From VBAS01 sp035318985 (GTDB lineage Bacteria > Bacteroidota > Bacteroidia > Chitinophagales > Chitinophagaceae): a stretch of 7,994 bases of DNA. Position 1 is the first letter of the stretch; each line of letters starts with the position of its first letter. Position numbers and translations under genes: made by a program. Of the stretch, positions 1 through 5,163 are shown one piece after another. Location: positions 1 through 7,994 of the forward strand of contig DATHDP010000117.1 in the NCBI GenBank assembly GCA_035318985.1, given 5' to 3'. The notes under the pieces were generated by a model that saw nothing but the letters and a program-made list of their open reading frames with translations, made no database searches and was not told the DNA's origin.

Positions 1-115
1 CTAATTGCTCAAACTTGTTTGCATGGCTACTGTTTGCATTATTCTTTATGTCTTGTGAAAATGCAATACCATAAACTGCGAAGCTGAGAGCAAAAAATAA
101 AATGATACGTTTCAT
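1..115 (-). CDS. N-terminus of a secreted protein, probably an M1-family metallopeptidase (partial)
   Basis: The first 38 codons of a leftward gene are present; the rest lies beyond the left edge. The ATG is at the complement of 113-115. The translation opens with MKR, a hydrophobic stretch and a signal-peptidase-I-like end (AFS|QD, around residue 20), so the product is exported. The mature start, with HANKFEQL shortly after a run of Asn residues, resembles from memory the N-terminus of M1 (aminopeptidase N-like) zinc metallopeptidases of Chitinophagaceae and relatives. The HExxH zinc motif would lie outside the window, so the family cannot be confirmed here. The gene starts 33 bases after the stop of the HupE-like gene on the same strand and is probably its operon partner. 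The secreted-protein call is firm; the M1 identity is recall-based. Confidence 0.6.
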   Translation of the reverse strand, partial: MKRIILFFALSFAVYGIAFSQDIKNNANSSHANKFEQL

Positions 116-148
116 TTTTGTTACAGGTTTTATTGAATAAAGATCTAT

Positions 149-727
149 TTAAAAAGGCCATCTTTCAATGGCGGTATTTAATGCAACACTGAATGCGCAA
201 CCAGAAGCAAAAATCACCCACTCCCTGCGGTTTGCTTTAAAAACATTCAAAACAAGAACTGATATAAACAGTATGATCAGCACAACAATCATCTGTCCCG
301 CTTCCAATCCCACATTGAAGCCAAATAATCCCCAGCCCAAACTTTGATCGCTGGCCAATGCTATGCGAATGGTGTTCGCAAACCCTAATCCGTGTATCAA
401 TCCAAAGAACAACGCTAAAAAATAATTGATCCGGATCGTTTTCGTGGTAAACTTTTTTAGAAATAAATTAGTGATGGCTGTAAAAATGATGGTACACGGG
501 ATCAAAAATTCCACCCATTTGCTGTCGATCGTTATTATTTCTTTTACACTCAGAAATAATGTAACTGAGTGACCAATGGTAAATGCAGTGACAAGAATAA
601 GCACCTGCTTCCATTCCTTGATAACATAAATAGCAGCCAGCGCCAAAATAAAAAGCTGGTGATCCAACGCATCACGGCTTATAATATGTTGCCAGCCAAT
701 TCTGAAATAAAACGAAAAATCACTCAT
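149..727 (-). CDS. HupE/UreJ-like multi-pass membrane protein (HupE_UreJ_2 type)
   Basis: This is a 192-residue integral membrane protein with about six hydrophobic segments (roughly residues 24-36, 40-60, 73-90, 101-120, 130-162 and 170-185). Conserved polar positions inside the membrane fit the HupE/UreJ family: Asp22-His23 (ALDHQLF), Gly52-His53 (TIGHS), His112-Gly113 (LIHGLGFAN) and Asn138/Glu142 (FNVGLEAGQ). Some HupE/UreJ relatives are proposed to move nickel or cobalt; the Bacteroidota branch has no established substrate, and no hydrogenase or urease gene is visible here. The reading frame extends upstream to an ATG at 775, but I chose the ATG at 725-727 because family members begin with an MSDFxFYF-like sequence and the 16 extra residues have no family character. 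It is divergent from the DUF6702 gene and probably co-transcribed with the downstream M1-like gene. Confidence 0.85.
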   Translation of the reverse strand: MSDFSFYFRIGWQHIISRDALDHQLFILALAAIYVIKEWKQVLILVTAFTIGHSVTLFLSVKEIITIDSKWVEFLIPCTIIFTAITNLFLKKFTTKTIRINYFLALFFGLIHGLGFANTIRIALASDQSLGWGLFGFNVGLEAGQMIVVLIILFISVLVLNVFKANRREWVIFASGCAFSVALNTAIERWPF

Positions 728-744
728 AGTTAAAAACTGCCTGC

Positions 745-751
745 CAAAGTA
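745..751 (-). promoter_or_regulatory. Possible promoter -7 element for the HupE-like gene
   Basis: On the minus strand the sequence TACTTTG lies 17 bases before the chosen ATG. A TTG lies 18 bases further upstream, which resembles the Bacteroidota pattern of TTG/TTTG, a spacer of about 17-23 bases, and TAnnTTTG. The element is one base short of the consensus, so the call is weak. If real, it would place transcription start downstream of the ATG at 775 and so support the shorter protein. Confidence 0.3.
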
Positions 752-822
752 CCATCCATAAAATATTAACAACAATCCTTAACAGGGCATCAAAATAAAG
801 CAGACTTTTGTGGTAATAAAAA

Positions 823-830
823 TTAATTTG
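823..830 (+). promoter_or_regulatory. Possible -7 element (TTAATTTG) just before the DUF6702 gene
   Basis: TTAATTTG differs from the Bacteroidota -7 consensus TAnnTTTG at one fixed position and ends 4 bases before the ATG at 835. The same 4-base spacing is seen at two better matches in this window. No TTG at the expected -33 distance is obvious (a TTTG at 807-810 is too close). Transcription would start at or next to the ATG. Confidence 0.3.
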
Positions 831-834
831 GTTA

Positions 835-1371
835 ATGGCAATAGAATTCTATAAATGGCTGCTAATACCCTTATTTTCTTTCTCTTTGTTTACTAATGAA
901 CAAAAAGCTGACTTCAGCGGAAAAACTGCCTTGCATCCATTACACATCGTAACTGTAGAAATCGACCATAATGCCACAGATAAAGCCCTCGAGATCACCT
1001 GCAAGGCCTTTTGGGACGACTTTGAAAGCATATTAAGTAAAGTGAACAGATCCAAAGTGGACCTGGTGAGCGGCAAGGATACCGCCGGCAACAATAAAAA
1101 GATCTTTGAATATATCAGGTCACATTTGCAAATAACCATTGATGGCAAGCCGGTACAAATGAGTTTTGTTGGATACGAAAAGGAAGATGTGGTGGTTTAT
1201 TCTTATTTGCAGGTGGATAATGTCAGTTCTGTAAAAAAAGTTGCTATCGTCAATTCTCTTATGCATGATATGTTTGATGACCAGGTAGAGATCATCCATA
1301 TGATCGTAAATGGCAACCGCAAGAGCACCAAGCTTGACTATCCTGCAAAAAGTGCTGAGTTTTCTTTTTAG
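835..1371 (+). CDS. DUF6702 family protein, probably exported
   Basis: This is a 178-residue protein matching from memory the DUF6702 family of Bacteroidota. Recognisable features are HPLH at residues 34-37, the 'ALEITCKAFWDDFE' strand-helix region near 51-64, FVGYE at 112-116, the Tyr-rich strand VVYSYLQV around 120-127, and a C-terminal stretch with DDQVEIIH near 148-155. The N-terminus carries a hydrophobic stretch (about residues 8-19) that could be a signal peptide or anchor, though without a clear cleavage site. The family's function is unknown. No catalytic motif is visible, and the pattern suggests a small mixed alpha/beta envelope protein. The stop is 8 bases before the ATG of the next gene, so the two are almost certainly co-transcribed. 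The divergent neighbours (HupE-like, M1-like) are a grouping I recall from other Bacteroidota. Confidence 0.85.
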   Translation: MAIEFYKWLLIPLFSFSLFTNEQKADFSGKTALHPLHIVTVEIDHNATDKALEITCKAFWDDFESILSKVNRSKVDLVSGKDTAGNNKKIFEYIRSHLQITIDGKPVQMSFVGYEKEDVVVYSYLQVDNVSSVKKVAIVNSLMHDMFDDQVEIIHMIVNGNRKSTKLDYPAKSAEFSF

Positions 1372-1379
1372 ATTTACCC

Positions 1380-2513
1380 ATGATGAGCCGATCAGTTTTA
1401 TTTTTCTTATTTTTTTCTTTTATACAAAATTCTTTTTCACAACAATTCTATATCAGGGGTCGTGTAACGGATATTGAAACGCAACTTCCATTAAAAGGGG
1501 CCAGTGTTTATATTAATAACACCACTAAAGGATCTACTACGAATGATAACGGTGATTTTGAATTAGGCCCTTTGCAACCGGGGCGCTATGAAGTAGTGGC
1601 ATCTTTTGTAGGTTATGATGCTTTACTTTATTCTGCTGAAATAAAATCGTCCAATTTACGCATCAGTTTCAAGGTTGAAAAGAAGGAAGAGATGTTGCGT
1701 GAAGTACTTGTTCTTAGCAGTGAACTAAGAAAGCGTTACCTGGATATTTTTAAGAAATATGTTATTGGTCAGACCATAGCGGCCGAACATTGTCAAATAA
1801 AAAATATTGAAGAAGTTCAATTTGCTTCAGGAGAAACCAAAGATGAAATAGTGGCATATACGGAAAAGGCGCTGGTGATCGAAAACCCTGAGCTTGGTTA
1901 TACAATTCATTTTGACCTGATCGAATTTTATTATAACAAAGCTACCAACGGCGCATACTTTTTTGGCTATACACGTTTTGTTGATTGGGGAAAAGATGAA
2001 AAAACAAAAAAGAAATGGATCCGCAAACGGCGGGAGGCCTATGATGGCAGCACCGTACATTTCTTTCGAAGTTTAGTAAATAAGAATTTGACAAAAGAAG
2101 GGTTTACGGTTTACCAGCTTCTTAATATGAAAAAAGAAAAAAAAGATAGTACCGGTATGAACATCACCATACAAAAAAATGACCAGGGCATGAAGATGGC
2201 AACCAGGGCAATTGAAGACAGCATGATCCGTATATATCCTGATTCGGTTTATAAGATATATGAGTTAAGGGTAAAAGATGGCTGGCGGGTTATGTATTCT
2301 AAGAATACGGATCTGAAAACAGAGATGATGAAAAAAAATTTTATAAGTGGACAACCATCCACTGGTACTATTTCTGGTTTGCGATTGCGTGAAGAACCTG
2401 TCTTAGTAAATGCAAGAGGAATAATCCTTACACCAATACGACTTTTTTATGATGGCATCTGGGGTTATGAAAGATTGGCAAATATGCTGCCGGAGGATTA
2501 TGAGGTGGAATGA
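1380..2513 (+). CDS. Secreted carboxypeptidase-regulatory-like domain protein with uncharacterised C-terminal region
   Basis: This is a 377-residue protein with a signal peptide ending near FS|QQ (residues 20/21). Residues about 24-112 form a CarboxypepD_reg-like beta-sandwich (IRGRVTD, LKGASVYI, GSTTNDNGDF, PGRYEVVASFVGY), the type found at the N-terminus of many SusC/TonB-dependent receptors and other outer-surface proteins of Bacteroidota. No TonB plug or barrel follows. Instead there is a roughly 260-residue region with recognisable conserved points: a Lys/Arg-rich KKWIRKRREAYDGS block (211-224) followed by HFFRSL (227-232), a strand-rich part, and a C-terminal GYERLANMLPEDY (362-374). 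I recall this arrangement from other Bacteroidota proteins of about 380-400 residues annotated only by their N-terminal domain. It is not a carboxypeptidase, since no zinc site is seen. Two adjacent ATG codons start the frame; the first is used here. Confidence 0.85.
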   Translation: MMSRSVLFFLFFSFIQNSFSQQFYIRGRVTDIETQLPLKGASVYINNTTKGSTTNDNGDFELGPLQPGRYEVVASFVGYDALLYSAEIKSSNLRISFKVEKKEEMLREVLVLSSELRKRYLDIFKKYVIGQTIAAEHCQIKNIEEVQFASGETKDEIVAYTEKALVIENPELGYTIHFDLIEFYYNKATNGAYFFGYTRFVDWGKDEKTKKKWIRKRREAYDGSTVHFFRSLVNKNLTKEGFTVYQLLNMKKEKKDSTGMNITIQKNDQGMKMATRAIEDSMIRIYPDSVYKIYELRVKDGWRVMYSKNTDLKTEMMKKNFISGQPSTGTISGLRLREEPVLVNARGIILTPIRLFYDGIWGYERLANMLPEDYEVE

Positions 2514-2527
2514 TCTTGATAAATATC

Positions 2528-2546
2528 ATCTCACATGATGAGAGAT
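2528..2546. terminator. Weak hairpin between convergent genes
   Basis: TCTCA (2529-2533) and TGAGA (2539-2543) can pair around a 5-base loop, and one bulged G allows the stem to extend to ATCTCA. It sits between the ends of two converging genes, where a terminator for both would be expected. The stem is short and no run of T follows on either strand, so this is only a candidate. Confidence 0.25.
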
Positions 2547-2562
2547 ACCTAATAGAGCGACT

Positions 2563-3129
2563 TTACCAATTCGGTTTATAATGTTTCAAACCGTCAACTT
2601 TAATTTTTCTCCATATTGAGAATCTATCACTGCCTTCAGATTTTTCAAGTCTAGAAAAAGAACCGGAATAAGTCGCTGGTAATTGTTCATAAAATATAAT
2701 ATCTCCATTCGGTTGAATTCTGCCATAATATTTTTCTGTATGTCCACCATTGAGGTCCCGAAACTTGTCAATCTTAATTTTTGTTCCGTCAACAATAAAA
2801 TAACCTGGAGTTCCAATATTAGGATTGTTTATTTTATCAATATTTGGAAAGCTGTCACCACAGAAAACAAATAATACTTGGCCCGAATTAAAAAACCTTA
2901 CAAACCTTTTTATATTGGTTAGCCATTTGGGATTAGTCCATTTGTTATAGAAAGAATCTGTAAAATAAATTGCATTGGTGTCAATAGGGCCTTTGCTTAG
3001 ACTTGTAAATTGAGGTTTATTATATTCAAAGACTTTAGGGTTGTTAACCCGGTAACCTCCGTCACTAGTAATATGATAACCCACACAAGAGGCGAGAAGA
3101 ATTGTAAATAAGATTAAAATAGGTTTCAT
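2563..3129 (-). CDS. Small lipoprotein of unknown function
   Basis: This is a 188-residue protein with a lipoprotein signal: short charged start (MKP), hydrophobic core, and lipobox L12-A13-S14-C15. The residues after Cys15 (VGYHITSDG) lack the acidic cluster that marks surface export of lipoproteins in many Bacteroidota, so a periplasm-facing location is slightly favoured. The rest has alternating hydrophobic and polar strands (FVRFFNSGQVLFVF near 76-89, GYFIVDGTKIKIDKF near 109-123, YYGRIQPNGDIIFYE near 134-148). This is typical of small beta-barrel or lipocalin-like lipoproteins, but I cannot assign a family. It follows the CNNM/CorC gene by 43 bases on the same strand. By eye it looks somewhat more AT-rich than its neighbours (about 33% G+C in one 60-base line counted, against 38-42% in lines counted in neighbouring genes). 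Confidence 0.75.
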   Translation of the reverse strand: MKPILILFTILLASCVGYHITSDGGYRVNNPKVFEYNKPQFTSLSKGPIDTNAIYFTDSFYNKWTNPKWLTNIKRFVRFFNSGQVLFVFCGDSFPNIDKINNPNIGTPGYFIVDGTKIKIDKFRDLNGGHTEKYYGRIQPNGDIIFYEQLPATYSGSFSRLEKSEGSDRFSIWRKIKVDGLKHYKPNW

Positions 3130-3172
3130 TTTTTAAATATTGTGTCTGCAGTTGCTTTGGCCAAACATTGAA

Positions 3173-4465
3173 TCAATCCATCTGCTGTCTCAATTCTTTG
3201 CTAATATTCACCAATACTTTATCAATACGATGACCATCCATATCTAAGATCTCGAACTTAAATCCTTTCCAGTCGAACTTATCACCTGCATGAGGTATGC
3301 GTTCAAGTTCATGTAGTATGAATCCGGCAAGTGTATCAAATTCATGTTCGCCTTCATTCATCCATTGTTCTTTATCGAAGCGGGTAAGAAAATCATAAAA
3401 TGGAATTTGTGCATCTACAAGAAAACTTCCATCTTCTCTTTCTGTTACTTCATAGTCGGTAACGTCAGGTTGGGGAATATCACCAACAATTGCTTCCAAA
3501 ATATCATTTAAAGTGATCAGCCCCTGCATTGTTCCATATTCATCTACAATAAAACAGGAATGCTGTTTGGTTTGTTTAAATTTTTCCAGCAGTTGGTATG
3601 GCGTATTATTTTCAGGAACAAACATGGCAGGTGTCATCACTTCTTTGAACTTGGTCATATCATCTGTTACATACAGATCTTTAATGGAAACGATGCCCTT
3701 TATATTATCAATTTCTCCGTCGCAAATAGGATAAACTGAGTGTGGTTCACTTACAATTTTTTCTTTTATCTTTTCTTCATTGTCTTCGAGATCAAACCAG
3801 ATTATATCACTGCGGTGTGTCATTAAGGAAGTGATATTTCTATCACCCAGGTGAAAAACACGTTCAATGATCTCTCTTTCTTCTTCTTCAATAGTTCCTG
3901 CTTCTGTTCCTTCGGAGATCATTGTTTTAATTTCTTCTTCCGTCACCGCATCATCAGTTGATTTTTTTACATTGAAAATAAGAAAGAAGGCATTGCTTAT
4001 TTTATTCAACAGCCACACAAGAGGATGGGTCATTTTTGCAAAAAAATACATGGGTCCTGCGGCCAGCTTTGCTATTTTCTCTGCTCTTAATAAACCAAAT
4101 CTTTTAGGTATCAATTCACCAAAAAGGATAGAAAGAAATGTAACAATGATAACAACAATTGTTAAAGAAATCCCTTCTGCATAATCACTTAAAAAACTGA
4201 TCTTTTTAAAAAAGGGGACCAGGTATACGCTGAATCTTTCACCGGAATAAACACCCGTTAAAATTGCAATTAAAGTAATACCGATCTGCGCAGCGGATAA
4301 AAATACTTCTGGTTTGTAGGAAAGCTCCAAAGCTCTTCGTGCAAGTTCGTCGCCTTTGTCTGCCATACTTTCAAGCCTGGCCTTTCGGGCCGATACCAGG
4401 GCGATCTCACTCATAACAAATAATCCGTTAATCAAAATAAGTCCCAGCAATATGAATATTTCCAT
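3173..4465 (-). CDS. CNNM/CorC (HlyC)-family membrane protein with CBS pair
   Basis: This is a 430-residue protein with the complete family layout. An N-terminal CNNM/DUF21 membrane domain (about 1-190) contains FVMSEIALVSARKARLE (16-32), GVYSGE (71-76) and GELIPKRFGL (116-125). Two CBS domains follow (about 215-264 and 277-330, the second with VDEYGTMQGLITLNDILEAIVGDI-type residues), then a C-terminal CorC_HlyC domain (about 345-425). CBS pairs in this family bind adenine nucleotides, and structural and physiological work on relatives supports a role in magnesium (or cobalt) export or homeostasis; the old name 'hemolysin' is misleading. GldE of gliding bacteria shares this architecture, but the usual gldD neighbour is absent, so I do not use that name. 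It starts 19 bases after the stop of the PAP2 gene, with no promoter visible in between, so they are probably co-transcribed. Confidence 0.93.
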   Translation of the reverse strand: MEIFILLGLILINGLFVMSEIALVSARKARLESMADKGDELARRALELSYKPEVFLSAAQIGITLIAILTGVYSGERFSVYLVPFFKKISFLSDYAEGISLTIVVIIVTFLSILFGELIPKRFGLLRAEKIAKLAAGPMYFFAKMTHPLVWLLNKISNAFFLIFNVKKSTDDAVTEEEIKTMISEGTEAGTIEEEEREIIERVFHLGDRNITSLMTHRSDIIWFDLEDNEEKIKEKIVSEPHSVYPICDGEIDNIKGIVSIKDLYVTDDMTKFKEVMTPAMFVPENNTPYQLLEKFKQTKQHSCFIVDEYGTMQGLITLNDILEAIVGDIPQPDVTDYEVTEREDGSFLVDAQIPFYDFLTRFDKEQWMNEGEHEFDTLAGFILHELERIPHAGDKFDWKGFKFEILDMDGHRIDKVLVNISKELRQQMD

Positions 4466-4484
4466 CTAAAGTCAAGTTGGTTTC

Positions 4485-5081
4485 TTATTCGAAGTTAACG
4501 ATTCCAAACCGCTTGTTGAAGAATGTGCCGAGCATCCAGCCAAATGCAATACCAATGGTAGCGCCACCCACAATATCAAAGGGATAATGAACGCCAACAT
4601 ATACTTGTGCATACCCAATAACTGCTGCCCATAAAAAAGCCAGCCAGATCCATTTTCCAACGACGGGCCTCAACGTAAGGAACATAAATGTTGCCATTCC
4701 AAAGTGGTTAGCGGCATGTGAGGAGGTAAAACTATAAGTACCTGAACAACGGTCTACAAGCAATCGTACGTATTGAAAGAAATTTGGATCTGCACAAGGT
4801 CGCCAGCGTTCAAAAGCCTCTTTTACAAGTTTACTGCTTGTCATATCACAAAGAGAAACCGTGCAAAGAAAAAACACGGACCACCACCAACCGCGGTTTT
4901 TGAAATTTGTGGTTATAAATACAAGCAGGAACAAATAAAGCGGTGTCCAGAAATAGGCAATTCGCAGATAAGGCAATACGCTGTCAAAAAATGAATTGCT
5001 TTGATGGTTATTAATTTGGATAAAAAGCCATTGATCCCATTGTTCTAATTTGTGAAGCAGGTTGCTGTGAATCAAAAACAT
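4485..5081 (-). CDS. PAP2-family membrane phosphatase (altered third motif)
   Basis: This is a 198-residue membrane protein of the type 2 phosphatidic-acid phosphatase superfamily, whose members remove phosphate from lipids such as undecaprenyl diphosphate, phosphatidate or lipid A at the outer face of the inner membrane. The three signatures are present: motif 1 as Lys87-x6-Arg94-Pro95 (KEAFERWRP), motif 2 as T119-S-S-H122 (usual PSGH), and motif 3 as A158-Q159-x5-H165-x3-D169 (usual SR-x5-H-x3-D). The nucleophile His165, its partner Asp169 and His122 are intact, but the motif 3 Arg that contacts phosphate is Gln, read directly from the codon CAA. Membrane segments lie near 43-57, 67-80, 124-137, 146-164 and 169-186. 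It is first in a leftward run with the CorC-type gene. The substrate cannot be told from sequence. Confidence 0.88.
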   Translation of the reverse strand: MFLIHSNLLHKLEQWDQWLFIQINNHQSNSFFDSVLPYLRIAYFWTPLYLFLLVFITTNFKNRGWWWSVFFLCTVSLCDMTSSKLVKEAFERWRPCADPNFFQYVRLLVDRCSGTYSFTSSHAANHFGMATFMFLTLRPVVGKWIWLAFLWAAVIGYAQVYVGVHYPFDIVGGATIGIAFGWMLGTFFNKRFGIVNFE

Positions 5082-5085
5082 TTGA

Positions 5086-5093
5086 CAAAAATA
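5086..5093 (-). promoter_or_regulatory. TAnnTTTG -7 element immediately before the PAP2 gene
   Basis: On the minus strand TATTTTTG matches the Bacteroidota -7 consensus TAnnTTTG exactly and is followed by only 4 bases (TCAA) before the ATG at the complement of 5079-5081. The usual element-to-start distance puts +1 on or next to the ATG, so the mRNA would be leaderless or nearly so. No good -33 TTTG is seen at the standard distance. It is the likely promoter for the PAP2, CorC-type and lipoprotein run. Confidence 0.5.
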
Positions 5094-5146
5094 GAGGAAC
5101 GGGCAAAATATAACAGTAACTCATCGGCATTAACGCAGAAATTCTT

Positions 5147-5154
5147 TTCTTTTG
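5147..5154 (+). promoter_or_regulatory. TAnnTTTG-like -7 element before the LtaS-type gene
   Basis: TTCTTTTG differs from TAnnTTTG at one fixed position and ends 9 bases before the chosen ATG at 5164. It lies in the 82-base region shared with the divergent PAP2 gene. A transcription start a few bases downstream would give a leader of about 5 bases or less. It also argues against the TTG at 5152, which lies inside the element, as the start codon. Confidence 0.35.
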
Positions 5155-5163
5155 CAGTTTTCT

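Noticed and set aside
129..141. Perfect inverted repeat TTTATT-G-AATAAA between the HupE-like and M1-like genes
   Set aside because: A 1-base loop cannot form a stable hairpin, the arms are pure A/T, and a match this short is expected by chance in AT-rich DNA. No regulator is known to fit it.
728..775. Upstream extension of the HupE-like gene to the ATG at 775
   Set aside because: The 16 extra residues do not resemble family N-termini, while the internal Met begins a family-like sequence, and a possible promoter element lies inside the extension.
849..1148. 99-codon open frame antisense to the DUF6702 gene
   Set aside because: It lies wholly within a well-supported family gene on the other strand, has no recognisable domain or promoter, and reads as a shadow frame.
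2586..2816. 76-codon frame on the same strand inside the lipoprotein gene
   Set aside because: It overlaps in another frame a gene with a clear lipoprotein signal and has no protein-family character of its own.
3867..4184. 105-codon frame antisense to the CorC-type gene
   Set aside because: Its Ser/Ile-rich composition is what results from reading opposite Glu/Asp-rich codons; the sense frame holds the CNNM and CBS motifs.
3173..4465. Naming the CNNM/CorC-type gene gldE or calling it a hemolysin
   Set aside because: Architecture alone does not separate GldE from other CNNM/CorC proteins, the expected gliding-gene neighbour is absent, and haemolytic activity is not supported for the family in general.
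4472..4660. 62-codon frame overlapping the end of the PAP2 gene
   Set aside because: It is out of frame with the PAP2 motifs, which fix the correct frame, and has no independent support.
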